From an uncultured Flavobacteriales bacterium (GTDB taxonomy: Bacteria; Bacteroidota; Bacteroidia; Flavobacteriales; Crocinitomicaceae), in assembly GCA_946886545.1 (NCBI GenBank), contig CAMPIU010000013.1:1-17297 (forward strand): a stretch of 17,297 nt of DNA, given 5' to 3'. Every line of letters starts with the position of its first letter. Positions within the stretch are counted from its first letter, which is position 1. Of this stretch, positions 1 through 7,329 are shown piece after piece. A program made the position numbers and the translations under genes. The notes beneath the pieces are model-generated. The model saw nothing but the letters and a program-made list of their open reading frames with translations, did no database searches and was not told the origin of the DNA.

Positions 1-293
1 GTAATAACTTCATCTCCGGGTTTTAACAATTTAAGTACAGCATCCGTTGCAGCAACACCACTGCTGAAGCAAACGCAATGTTTTCCGTTTTCCAAGGCGG
101 CAATGTTTGCCTGAAGTGCTTCACGTGTCGGATTCTTTCCTCTTGCATACCCAAATCCCTTGTTTACTCCGGGAGCTTCCTGGACGTAAGTAGAGGTTTG
201 AAAAATAGGAGTCATGATTGCCCCGGTTGTTGGATCTGGCTGTACACCGGCATGAATAGCTTTGGTACCGAATTTCATATCTTGTTCTTTCAT
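1..293 (-). CDS. Cys/Met metabolism PLP-dependent enzyme (cystathionine gamma-synthase/lyase family), 5' part only
   Basis: The first 97 codons of a gene that runs off the left edge. The translation begins MKEQDMKFGTKAIHAG and continues with the family signature order: PDPTTGAIMTPIFQTSTY (residues 19-36), GFGYARGKNPTREAL (46-60), ALENGKHCVCFSSG (66-79). Y49 and R51 match the Tyr/Arg pair that in this family reaches the PLP phosphate of the neighbouring subunit, and the SSG loop (77-79) also lines the cofactor site. The family includes cystathionine gamma-synthase, cystathionine gamma-lyase and methionine gamma-lyase; the deciding C-terminal part, including the PLP lysine, is outside the window, so I give no symbol. 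An ATG at 293 preceded by a TAACTTTG -7 box supports this start; the in-frame ATG at residue 6 is an alternative. It lies downstream of persulfide and thiol genes on the same strand, which suits a role in sulfur amino-acid metabolism. Confidence 0.9.
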   Translation of the reverse strand, partial: MKEQDMKFGTKAIHAGVQPDPTTGAIMTPIFQTSTYVQEAPGVNKGFGYARGKNPTREALQANIAALENGKHCVCFSSGVAATDAVLKLLKPGDEVI

Positions 294-321
294 AGAAAAT
301 GGATTCACTTTTTTAGAATTG

Positions 322-329
322 CAAAGTTA
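322..329 (-). promoter_or_regulatory. -7 promoter box of the PLP enzyme gene
   Basis: Read on the minus strand this is TAACTTTG, a full match to the Bacteroidota -7 consensus TAnnTTTG, about 29 nt before the ATG at 293. I see no good -33 TTG at the usual spacing, so the call rests on the -7 box. It suggests that the PLP enzyme can be transcribed independently of the genes upstream of it. Confidence 0.45.
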
Positions 330-454
330 ATCGTTCGACAAAGAAAATAATGGGGATTCTCGAAAATATTCTTTTCCGGAGATTTCTGTCAATCAGGTTT
401 CACGAGGTGAAGGGGTTTCAAAGAGGAACTGGTCCGTAACTGATATAAGTAGAA

Positions 455-1093
455 TTACCTGTGTTGTTTTTTTCGCAGGTTGATAAATACTTCCGACCCC
501 ATTCTGGCAGGTACGCTGTTGTAGCATTCTACCATCGTTATGATTTCGAAATTCGGATCGAAAATGGGTTTGTATTCCAGTGAATTACCTCCGAATGGCG
601 GACCTTGGTGCGTAAATTCTCGGTTAAACAAAACGCCGATCACTCTTCCATGAGGGCGTAACAAGGAGTCCATTTTATTTGAATAGTGTGTGCGCTCTTT
701 TGGATCAATAGCACAAAAGAATGTCTGTTCGATGATCAGATCGTAGGTTTCCTGATGTTGAAAAAAGTCTTCACATAGAATCCTGATTCCTTCCTGATTC
801 TCAAATTTCACTTGCAAGAGTTCCACTGCTTTTGGAGCAATATCAATTAAGGTAATATTCGTGAATCCGTTCAAAATCAGGTATTCCGCTTCGTAAGCAT
901 TTCCGCAACCGGGAATCAAAATGGCTGCTTCTTTGTTTTGGTATTGGGATAAATAGTTGGTGATTGAAGGAGAAGCAAAACCGATATCCCAACCGGTTTT
1001 GCTCATTTCCCACCGAGTATTCCAATAAGAAGCATCAAGTTGTTGCTCATTGGTTTTTGTCAGGTGTTGTAGTTTTTTTTCTCCTTTCTCCAT
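455..1093 (-). CDS. TPMT-family SAM-dependent methyltransferase (thiol/halide methyltransferase-like)
   Basis: A 212-residue class I methyltransferase. The SAM-binding motif I is ILIPGCGNAYEAEYL (58-72), followed by the acidic strand end TLIDI (81-85) and CEDFF (107-111). The N-terminal YWNTRW...TGWDIG (23-38) and the central YDLIIEQTFFCAIDP (117-131) are typical of the TPMT family, which includes thiopurine methyltransferases and the plant halide/thiol methyltransferases that can methylate bisulfide. The substrate cannot be read from the sequence. A longer TTG start at 1132 would overlap the upstream gene; the ATG at 1093 fits the family length better and leaves a 31-nt gap to the stop codon of the persulfide dioxygenase. 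With no promoter visible in that gap, the two genes are probably one transcript. This context makes a small thiol or sulfide a reasonable but unproven substrate. Confidence 0.85.
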   Translation of the reverse strand: MEKGEKKLQHLTKTNEQQLDASYWNTRWEMSKTGWDIGFASPSITNYLSQYQNKEAAILIPGCGNAYEAEYLILNGFTNITLIDIAPKAVELLQVKFENQEGIRILCEDFFQHQETYDLIIEQTFFCAIDPKERTHYSNKMDSLLRPHGRVIGVLFNREFTHQGPPFGGNSLEYKPIFDPNFEIITMVECYNSVPARMGSEVFINLRKKQHR

Positions 1094-1124
1094 TTTGTAT
1101 AATCTGCTTAAGAATAAGATTCGA

Positions 1125-2537
1125 TTAACCAATTACTTTGCTCTGACACACAAATTTACTTTTAGGTACATTGGTTGTCGAAATGGCATTGAATCCACCG
1201 GCAACTTCCGTAAAGTTTCGGTATCCCCGTGCCTGTAAAATGCTTGCAGCAATCATACTTCGGTAACCTCCTGCACAGTGCAGGTAAAAGTGTTCTTGTG
1301 GCTTAACATCCTTAATCCAATCATTGATGTATGCCAAAGGTTTACTATATGCTTCTTCGACGTGTTCAGCCGCATATTCACTTTCTTTCCGGACATCTAT
1401 TATTTTACTTTTACCGATTTTTACTTCCGAAGCAAATTGTTCGGCTGTGATGCGGTTTACCATGTCAATTTCTTTAGCAGCATTCACCCATGATTGAAAA
1501 CCACCACCTAAATGACCTAATACATGATCAAAGCCAACCCGGCTCAATCGGGTGATTGCTTCTGCTTCTCTCCCTTCGTCAGTAACTAATAGAATCGGTT
1601 GTTTGACATCGACAATCAGTGCGCCGACCCACGGGGCAAAATCTCCATCCAAACCGATATTAATGGATTGTGGAATGAATCCGATTGCAAATTCCTGATC
1701 ACTTCTCGTATCCAAAATCAATGCTCCGGTACTTTCTGCAACCGCTTCAAATTCACCGACAGATAAGGCATTCATTCCATGACTCAATACGTTTTCGAAT
1801 TGGTCGTATCCTTTCTTATTCATTGCTACGTTCATTCCAAAATAGGCAGGAGGAGGTAGTAGTCCTTCCGTTACCGCTTCAACAAAGGCTTTCTTGTTCG
1901 GTTGATTCAGGGCATAATTCATTTTCTTTTGGTTCCCTAAACTGTCAACCGTTTCCTTCATCATGTTTTTTCCACAGGCAGAGCCTGCTCCGTGTGCCGG
2001 ATAAACGGTGATATCATCTGGAAGGGGTAGAATTTTAGTGTAAATACTTTCGTATAACAATCCAGCTAATTCTTCCATCGTGAGGTGAGCTGCTTTTTGA
2101 GCTAAATCAGGTCTTCCTACATCCCCCAGGAAAAGGGTATCCCCACTAAATAATGCTGTTTCCTTGCCATGCTCATCGATTAACAAAAAGCAAGAACTTT
2201 CCATAGTGTGTCCCGGAGTGTGCAGTACTTTCAGTTTGATGTCGCCGATTTCGAAGATTTGATTGTCTGTTGCAACAATGGCATCGAATTCCGGTTGAGC
2301 TGTAGGACCATAAACAATGGGTGCATTGGTTTTCTTACTTAAATCAAGGTGACCGCTAACGAAATCTGCATGAAAATGGGTTTCAAAAATGTATTTGAGC
2401 TTCACGCCGTCGTATTCTAATCGATCGATATAGGGTTGTGTTTCTCTTAATGGGTCAATAATTGCCGCTTCTCCGTTTGACGTGATGTAGTATGCTCCTT
2501 GTGCCAGACATCCCGTATAAATTTGTTCGATTCTCAT
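1125..2537 (-). CDS. CstB-like persulfide dioxygenase with two rhodanese domains (MBL fold-rhodanese)
   Basis: A 470-residue cytoplasmic enzyme expected to oxidise low-molecular-weight persulfides. The metallo-beta-lactamase domain (about 1-230) carries ETHFHADFVSGH (52-63), TPGHT (107-111, H110) and SGDTLFLGD (131-139, D133), with a further PAH (180-182). By analogy with ETHE1/CstB, the first His of the THFH motif, H110 and D133 are likely mononuclear iron ligands. A first rhodanese-like domain (about 255-358) has VTDEGRE (318-324) where the active-site loop should be and has no cysteine, so it is probably structural. The second domain (about 364-455) keeps the catalytic loop HCAGGYRS with C421. 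A further cysteine, C464, lies in the C-terminal tail. This order of active MBL, pseudo-rhodanese and active rhodanese is that of Staphylococcus CstB. A GTG start at 2576 would lie inside the -7 box, so I chose the ATG at 2537. Confidence 0.92.
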   Translation of the reverse strand: MRIEQIYTGCLAQGAYYITSNGEAAIIDPLRETQPYIDRLEYDGVKLKYIFETHFHADFVSGHLDLSKKTNAPIVYGPTAQPEFDAIVATDNQIFEIGDIKLKVLHTPGHTMESSCFLLIDEHGKETALFSGDTLFLGDVGRPDLAQKAAHLTMEELAGLLYESIYTKILPLPDDITVYPAHGAGSACGKNMMKETVDSLGNQKKMNYALNQPNKKAFVEAVTEGLLPPPAYFGMNVAMNKKGYDQFENVLSHGMNALSVGEFEAVAESTGALILDTRSDQEFAIGFIPQSINIGLDGDFAPWVGALIVDVKQPILLVTDEGREAEAITRLSRVGFDHVLGHLGGGFQSWVNAAKEIDMVNRITAEQFASEVKIGKSKIIDVRKESEYAAEHVEEAYSKPLAYINDWIKDVKPQEHFYLHCAGGYRSMIAASILQARGYRNFTEVAGGFNAISTTNVPKSKFVCQSKVIG

Positions 2538-2575
2538 GTGTTTGAAATTTGATGTTCTTAACTCATTTGGTAGCA

Positions 2576-2620
2576 CAAAGGTGCATCGATTGTTTTTGAT
2601 ATTCAGCTACTTTGGTTACA
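2576..2620 (-). promoter_or_regulatory. Promoter with Crp/Fnr-like operator for the persulfide dioxygenase gene
   Basis: On the minus strand, TGTAACCAAAGTAGCTG (2620 to 2604) is followed by an 18-bp spacer and then TGCACCTTTG (2585 to 2576), whose last eight bases differ from TAnnTTTG only at the first. The ATG is at 2537. The operator contains a TGTAAC half-site and a degenerate second half with four bases between, the spacing used by Crp/Fnr proteins. Assuming transcription starts about 5 nt after the -7 box, the operator centre lies near -41, a classical activator position. The same layout is found before the TauE gene. Confidence 0.6.
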
Positions 2621-2659
2621 CAAACAGATTTTCCTGCTAAATACATTGACATGCCCTCA

Positions 2660-3457
2660 TCAGTTGGTCGGAATGAGTTCTTTCAGAATAATATACACTC
2701 CCATTGCCAGCACAAACCACCCGAACGCTGGCTTTAATCGTGCTCCGTTTATCTTTTTCGAAAGAGCCATCCCGACGAAAATTCCGCTGATTGCGAATAC
2801 CGTAATGATACTCAAAAATTTCCAATCGATTTCAGTGTCATGAAGTGAGAACAAAAATCCGGTTAAGGAGTTGATCGCAATGATTACCAATGAAGTTCCA
2901 ACGGCTGTTTTCATAGGTAGTTTCAGGAAGTTAACCAAGGCCGGAATGATCAGAAATCCACCTCCTGCGCCAACAATGCCTGTTACAAATCCTACAAAAA
3001 TTCCTTGGAACATCAAAAACAAGTAGCTGGGTTTGTTTTGCCCTGATTCATTGTCCTGAACTTTCCGTTTTTTGATCATGCTATAGGCAGCTGCAATCAT
3101 TAAAAAAGCAAACAACAACATGAAAAATACATTTTTAGTCACCGCAAAACTTCCGATTTGAAAAAGATGCTCCGGAATAGCAGGAACTATAAACCATCTG
3201 GTAAGAAATACAATAGCGATGGAAGGAAGTCCAAAGGCGATCACTGTATTGCGATTTACCTGACCCCTTTTGAAGTAAAAAACGGAACCTACCAAACTCG
3301 TTACTCCGACAACAAAGAGGGAATATGTCGTAGACAGAACTGTATCCAGGCTAAATAAGTAAACCAAAACAGGAACCGTAAGAATACTTCCTCCTCCACC
3401 GATAAGCCCTAGTAAAATACCGATAAAGATAGAAGCGAAATAACCTGCAATTTCCAT
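2660..3457 (-). CDS. TauE/SafE family anion exporter (putative sulfite/sulfonate permease)
   Basis: A 265-residue inner-membrane protein made almost entirely of hydrophobic segments, consistent with about eight helices. The two pseudo-repeat signatures of the TauE/SafE family are present: GLIGGGGSILTVPVLVYLF (17-35) near the N-terminus and GIVGAGGGFLIIPALV in the second half, after a charged cytoplasmic loop (KKRKVQDNESGQNKP). Family members export sulfite, sulfoacetate or related anions. Here the neighbouring persulfide dioxygenase releases sulfite, so removing sulfite or thiosulfate is the likely role; the substrate is inferred from context. A TTG start at 3481 would lie inside the -7 box, so the ATG at 3457 was chosen. 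It is separated by 122 nt from the dioxygenase gene, which has its own copy of the same promoter and operator. Confidence 0.88.
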   Translation of the reverse strand: MEIAGYFASIFIGILLGLIGGGGSILTVPVLVYLFSLDTVLSTTYSLFVVGVTSLVGSVFYFKRGQVNRNTVIAFGLPSIAIVFLTRWFIVPAIPEHLFQIGSFAVTKNVFFMLLFAFLMIAAAYSMIKKRKVQDNESGQNKPSYLFLMFQGIFVGFVTGIVGAGGGFLIIPALVNFLKLPMKTAVGTSLVIIAINSLTGFLFSLHDTEIDWKFLSIITVFAISGIFVGMALSKKINGARLKPAFGWFVLAMGVYIILKELIPTN

Positions 3458-3478
3458 GTGCTGATAAAATTGATGCTG

Positions 3479-3523
3479 CAAAAGTGCAGTTATTCAACAA
3501 CTAATCCAGCAACTTTGGTTACA
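3479..3523 (-). promoter_or_regulatory. Promoter with Crp/Fnr-like operator for the TauE gene
   Basis: On the minus strand, TGTAACCAAAGTTGCTG (3523 to 3507), then 18 bp, then TGCACTTTTG (3488 to 3479). It differs from the copy before the dioxygenase gene at one base in the 17-bp operator and one in the 10-bp box, with identical spacing. The intervening 18 bp are not conserved, which argues for selection on the two elements rather than a recent duplication. The ATG lies about 22 nt downstream of the box. The operator abuts the 3' end of the Crp/Fnr relic. Confidence 0.62.
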
Positions 3524-3543
3524 TAAGAGTTATTTTATTTTTG
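3514..3543 (+). promoter_or_regulatory. Candidate plus-strand promoter upstream of the helicase
   Basis: TTTG at 3514-3517 and TATTTTTG at 3536-3543, spaced 18 bp, match the Bacteroidota -33/-7 pattern. The -33 box lies inside the operator of the divergent TauE promoter. Transcription from here would give the helicase mRNA a leader of about 240 nt that crosses the regulator relic in antisense. A promoter closer to the helicase start cannot be excluded. Confidence 0.35.
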
Positions 3544-3697
3544 CACAAATCCACTATTCTGTCTTCTTCCGTTCGAATGAACTTCAAAGTTCCTTTTATT
3601 ATGATCGGAATGGCGCGGATATAAGCGTTCTTGTTTAAGACGATACTGCCGGCTTTGTAGGTTTTTTGAATTCTGAGATTCGTTCCAAATTCTCCAT
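3519..3697 (-). pseudogene. Relic of a Crp/Fnr-type transcriptional regulator (N-terminal cNMP-binding-domain fragment)
   Basis: The minus strand encodes TYKAGSIVLNKNAYIRAIPI followed by IIKGTLKFIRTEEDR, which is the start of a Crp/Fnr cyclic-nucleotide-binding beta-barrel as seen in Bacteroidota regulators (KxYKAGexIlxxgdYIrxIPIvlxGxlKvxRxdED). After EEDR the similarity ends and the frame stops at 3519, so the rest of the barrel, the dimer helix and the DNA-binding domain are missing. No ATG lies in this frame. One frame over, an ATG at 3697 gives MENLERISEFKK, which would join the conserved part if the six-A run (plus-strand T's at 3662-3667) had one more A. The relic therefore shows a probable frameshift plus a 3' deletion. 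It lies directly upstream of the TauE promoter, where a regulator of this sulfur cluster would be expected. A functional 60-residue protein is possible but unlikely. Confidence 0.68.
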
Positions 3698-3788
3698 ATT
3701 GCAAGGTTATCGTTTATGGGCTACTTCAATCGCTTCGTTTCAGCCAACATTTATAACCACCTTTTCACTATTTTCGCTAAGCATTTCA

Positions 3789-6700
3789 ATGAGTTATTCA
3801 CCAACACATATCAGCGATTTTATTCATGCCTTATCGGACATGCCTAAATCGGATATGTTGGTAAATCTCACGGAAGCTGCTGAGTCCTTGATTCATTTGG
3901 AAGAACTTCCGAAGGATAAATTTCAGGTTAGAGCGGAAGGTAAATGGAAGTCTGTTTGGCAGGTTGCAGCAAAGTTCCGTCTGGAATCAGATGTGAATTC
4001 ATTGTGCCTGGTTTTTGGAACTTTTTCTTCAAACCTTCAAACCGGAACTGTTAAATCTCCCTTGCTTATTGTACCGCTGAACTGGGAATATACCCGGATC
4101 AGCAACATGCTTCAGTTGGAATTGGACGAAGAATCAATTGAGATTAATCCCTATATCAAATTTCTTTATTCTGAATTGAATAATGAATCGCTAAATGATA
4201 TTCCGGTCGATCTGAATTTGAAAGAAAAGTTGAATTGGGTTATTCAGCGATTTCAAAATTTAAGTTTGGAAACCGGATTCTCTCACGAAATCTATATCGG
4301 TAATTTTCATTATCACCGCTTTCACATGTTGAGAGAATTGGAAGGAATTGAAAAGTCTGAAAGAAAGAATGGGCTTGTCCAACAACTGCTTGGAAATGAC
4401 TTTGAAGCACCGGAGAAAATAGAGTTGCCACCTGATTTGATTTATCCTGCTGATGCAGACCAAAAACAGGTTTTCACTTGTTTGAGTGAGAAGAATGTAT
4501 TGCTTCAAGGACCTCCTGGAACAGGTAAATCGCAAGTTTTAATCAATATTTTGGGGAAATCACTGAAATGTGAGTTAAAAACATTGGTGGTTTCCGAAAA
4601 AAGAGTGGCACTGGACGTGTTGGTTAAAAAGCTTTCCGAATTGAATCTCGACCCATTTGCATTTGTGGTACATAGTCAAACCAAATCAAAGAATTTACTC
4701 GCCCAATTAAAAAGGACCTGGCAAGTCTTGGAAAACGATGCGATTCATTCGGGTCAAAACCTGAGACTTTCGGAACAATTGAATGCAAATCTGCAATTAC
4801 TTCTTGATCGCTTAAATACACCGGATTATTTTGCGGGAGTTTCTTATAAGCAATTGCAGGATTTATTACAGGAAACTCCTATTGCAAACAGTCGCTTTTC
4901 AAGCCTGGCACCAACTCTTGATGAATGGTTGAAAAGCAGGGCGCTCATCCAAAAATTGGATCTGCGGCTCAATGGATTTTCTAAATTGAAAGGATTAAAA
5001 CCTGCGTTCTTCGAACAGTGGAATGGAGATCAGTTGATTAAAACCGGATTGAAGAACTTACATTCATTGCAAAGTAAATTGGAGGACTTGAGCTCATTCG
5101 GCGATTTGGAAAAATTGATTGCCGTTTTGGGACGATGCCAATTGGTGGAAAATGAAAATTACAAAGCGTATAGTCAGCTTGTTTCGAAACCGAGAGAATG
5201 GAAAAAATTCCAAAAACAGGTTCAACTGTTCAAGGAATTACAGGAGCGGATGGCTCTGATTGAAAAAGAAAATCAGATTTGGAAACAAGTTCCTTCCAAA
5301 AGTCAATTGGAATCATGGGAGCAAGCCGGTAGTTGGATTCAGCTGCGAAGACGCAAAAAAGCAATCACAAGATTATTGAATGATCCTTCGGTCTTGCCGG
5401 AAATTGCTCTTGCAAACTGGAGGAATTATTTGGTGGAAAAGGAGAAGATCAGCCAATTGGAATCTTACTTCATGGATTTAGGTCTGGATACAAATAGACA
5501 CGCTCTTGAAATGGGGCTGATTTATGCAGTAAGTTTGGAAAGCGAAAGCGGTTCGTTGCTGAGCGAGATTGCCGGTTGGACTAAGGAAAAACGCCGAATA
5601 ATTATCCAATGTGGACCGGAATTAAATCAACTGAAGTCAAACTTGACCCGCTATTTCGAATTAAAGAGCGAGACCGTCTTATCAGAATTTTTGGATCAAA
5701 AACAATCCGAATTTATCGAATTAAGCTCCGTTTACGAAGATCTTAAACAAGTGCCGCGTTTCTTTTTCGGATTATTGGATGAGGTCAATTCCTGGGAAGC
5801 CTTGCAATCACTGATCTTGTTTAGCTCTTTAAAAAAAATTGAATCGCTTAATCCTGAGATCGTTAAATTTTCGGGAGCCTCGCTTCACGAACGTTTGGAT
5901 GAGTTGATCCGGACAGAAGACCGGGAATTTGCTGATTTTGCAGATTCACTTCGTTTTCAGATCCGGAAACGATTTACGGACTTTGAAGAATTGTTGCGGA
6001 CTCCGGCTCAGAAACTTTCCGCTAATCAAAAAGAATTCAAAACACGATTAAAAAGGGGGAAGGCTCTTTTAGTAAAGGAATTTGCGAAGTCTAGGAATCA
6101 TATCACCATCCGGAACCTGATTGCAAGCGATGCAAAAGAATGGGTTCAGCTGCTTATACCGGTTTGGCTGGCGACACCGAATCAGGTGGCGGATCATTTT
6201 CCCCTGGAAATGGAATTGTTTGATTTGGTTCTCTTTGATGAAGCTAGTCAGCTTCCATTGCCGAATGCTTTAGGTTCCTTGTTCCGTTCCAAAAGAGCAT
6301 TAGTTGCAGGTGATGAACAGCAAATGGCGCCGTCTAATTATTTCGGGAAAAATTTCGGGTTCCACGATTTGCTTCATCAGGCTTCATACTATTTTGAACG
6401 GGTTCCTTTACATCATCATTACCGGTCTGAACACATCGAATTGATCGGGTTTTCAAATAAACATTTTTACAAGGATGAATTAATTGTTTATCCTTCCCCG
6501 CATCACCAGGAAGTACTGTTTCACCATTATGTGGAAAAAGGGGTTTTTGATGAAAGAAGAAATCAGTTGGAAGCTAAATCACTTGCCGACTTTTTGGAAA
6601 ATTTCAGCAATTGGGATCAGAAAACGGTCGGAATTGTTGCTTTCTCCGAAGAACAGTTGAAGGCTGTTTGGAAAGAATGTTCACCAAGAGTACAAAACCT

Positions 6701-7163
6701 GATTACACTTAAACAAGATGATAACACACTTTTCTTTAAAGCTTTGGAAAATGTGCAGGGAGATGAAGCAGATGTTTTGATCATCAGTTTGGGGTATGCA
6801 CGAAATCCGGAGGGATCATTTCAAATGCGCTTCGGTCCTTTAAATCAAAGTAACGGACACAAGCGCTTAAATGTGTTATTGACCAGAGCGAAACAGGAGA
6901 TGCACTTTTTTACCTCGGTAAAGGCTTCGGATTTTGAATTGTCGGATAATGAATCGGTGAATCTACTTAGAAGATTCTTGCAGGAATTGGAAGCCGTTCA
7001 GGTATCTGCTAAGGAATTGATCTTTCCTTATGGTTTGGAAGTGGAATCCGTAAACAAGAACAGTGTTCGTTTTAAAAACAGTTATGCTCAAATTCCAAAC
7101 GGCCAGGATCTGGTGACTTTTCACCGGGTAATGAAACAGCGAGGTTGGAAGCTGGGTTATTAG
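3789..7163 (+). CDS. Superfamily 1 helicase with DUF4011-like N-terminus (Upf1/Dna2-like)
   Basis: A 1124-residue protein. The N-terminal region (about 15-215) has PLLIVPLNWE...LDEESIEINPYI and IGNFHYHRFHMLRELE, matching the pattern of DUF4011 helicases. The SF1 core follows: Walker A GPPGTGKS (241-248, K247); a very long insert of mostly Leu/Glu/Lys-rich helices; motif II LVLFDEASQLP (814-824, D817 E818); motif III VAGDEQQM; motif V NVQGDEADVLIIS (988-1000); motif VI NVLLTRAKQE (1028-1037, R1033). All ATPase residues appear intact. About 85 residues follow motif VI and show no nuclease motif that I recognise, although many relatives carry a C-terminal Vsr-like nuclease. The role could be nucleic-acid metabolism or defence. 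I chose the ATG at 3789; upstream non-ATG starts run into the regulator relic. No partner gene lies beside it. Confidence 0.88.
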   Translation: MSYSPTHISDFIHALSDMPKSDMLVNLTEAAESLIHLEELPKDKFQVRAEGKWKSVWQVAAKFRLESDVNSLCLVFGTFSSNLQTGTVKSPLLIVPLNWEYTRISNMLQLELDEESIEINPYIKFLYSELNNESLNDIPVDLNLKEKLNWVIQRFQNLSLETGFSHEIYIGNFHYHRFHMLRELEGIEKSERKNGLVQQLLGNDFEAPEKIELPPDLIYPADADQKQVFTCLSEKNVLLQGPPGTGKSQVLINILGKSLKCELKTLVVSEKRVALDVLVKKLSELNLDPFAFVVHSQTKSKNLLAQLKRTWQVLENDAIHSGQNLRLSEQLNANLQLLLDRLNTPDYFAGVSYKQLQDLLQETPIANSRFSSLAPTLDEWLKSRALIQKLDLRLNGFSKLKGLKPAFFEQWNGDQLIKTGLKNLHSLQSKLEDLSSFGDLEKLIAVLGRCQLVENENYKAYSQLVSKPREWKKFQKQVQLFKELQERMALIEKENQIWKQVPSKSQLESWEQAGSWIQLRRRKKAITRLLNDPSVLPEIALANWRNYLVEKEKISQLESYFMDLGLDTNRHALEMGLIYAVSLESESGSLLSEIAGWTKEKRRIIIQCGPELNQLKSNLTRYFELKSETVLSEFLDQKQSEFIELSSVYEDLKQVPRFFFGLLDEVNSWEALQSLILFSSLKKIESLNPEIVKFSGASLHERLDELIRTEDREFADFADSLRFQIRKRFTDFEELLRTPAQKLSANQKEFKTRLKRGKALLVKEFAKSRNHITIRNLIASDAKEWVQLLIPVWLATPNQVADHFPLEMELFDLVLFDEASQLPLPNALGSLFRSKRALVAGDEQQMAPSNYFGKNFGFHDLLHQASYYFERVPLHHHYRSEHIELIGFSNKHFYKDELIVYPSPHHQEVLFHHYVEKGVFDERRNQLEAKSLADFLENFSNWDQKTVGIVAFSEEQLKAVWKECSPRVQNLITLKQDDNTLFFKALENVQGDEADVLIISLGYARNPEGSFQMRFGPLNQSNGHKRLNVLLTRAKQEMHFFTSVKASDFELSDNESVNLLRRFLQELEAVQVSAKELIFPYGLEVESVNKNSVRFKNSYAQIPNGQDLVTFHRVMKQRGWKLGY

Positions 7164-7270
7164 CTTATATGAATTCGTTGGGAAGGACGTAGAAGTGATC
7201 TGGATTCTATTTGACTGCAAGCCAGCTATATCAGATAAATCAACGAGACTGGCATTTAAATTATTAGAAG

Positions 7271-7302
7271 TTGTTTTTATTCGCTTTTCTTGTCTTTTTT
7301 TG
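7271..7302 (+). promoter_or_regulatory. Possible promoter of the M36 peptidase gene
   Basis: A TTG at 7271-7273 and TTTTTTTG at 7295-7302 are separated by 21 bp, in the position of -33 and -7 boxes and 27 nt before the ATG at 7330. The -7 box lacks the usual A, so this is a weak match. No clear hairpin terminator follows the helicase, so read-through from that gene is also possible. Confidence 0.3.
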
Positions 7303-7329
7303 TACATTGGACAACTTAAAAAACTGAAA

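Noticed and set aside
78..350. A 90-residue plus-strand ORF at the left edge
   Set aside because: It is antisense to the clearly recognisable PLP enzyme N-terminus.
398..412. TTCAC-GAG-GTGAA inverted repeat after the methyltransferase gene as a terminator
   Set aside because: The stem is only five bases with no T-run on either side.
1094..1132. A TTG start extending the methyltransferase by 13 residues
   Set aside because: It would overlap the end of the dioxygenase gene, and the ATG at 1093 gives the usual family length.
3666..3788. A 41-residue N-terminal extension of the helicase from a TTG codon
   Set aside because: It runs antisense through the Crp/Fnr relic, has no family similarity, and a good ATG follows at 3789 where the conserved N-terminal region begins.
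7164..7329. Terminator or small RNA between the helicase and M36 genes
   Set aside because: No stable hairpin with a T-run is visible; only a weak promoter candidate is supported.
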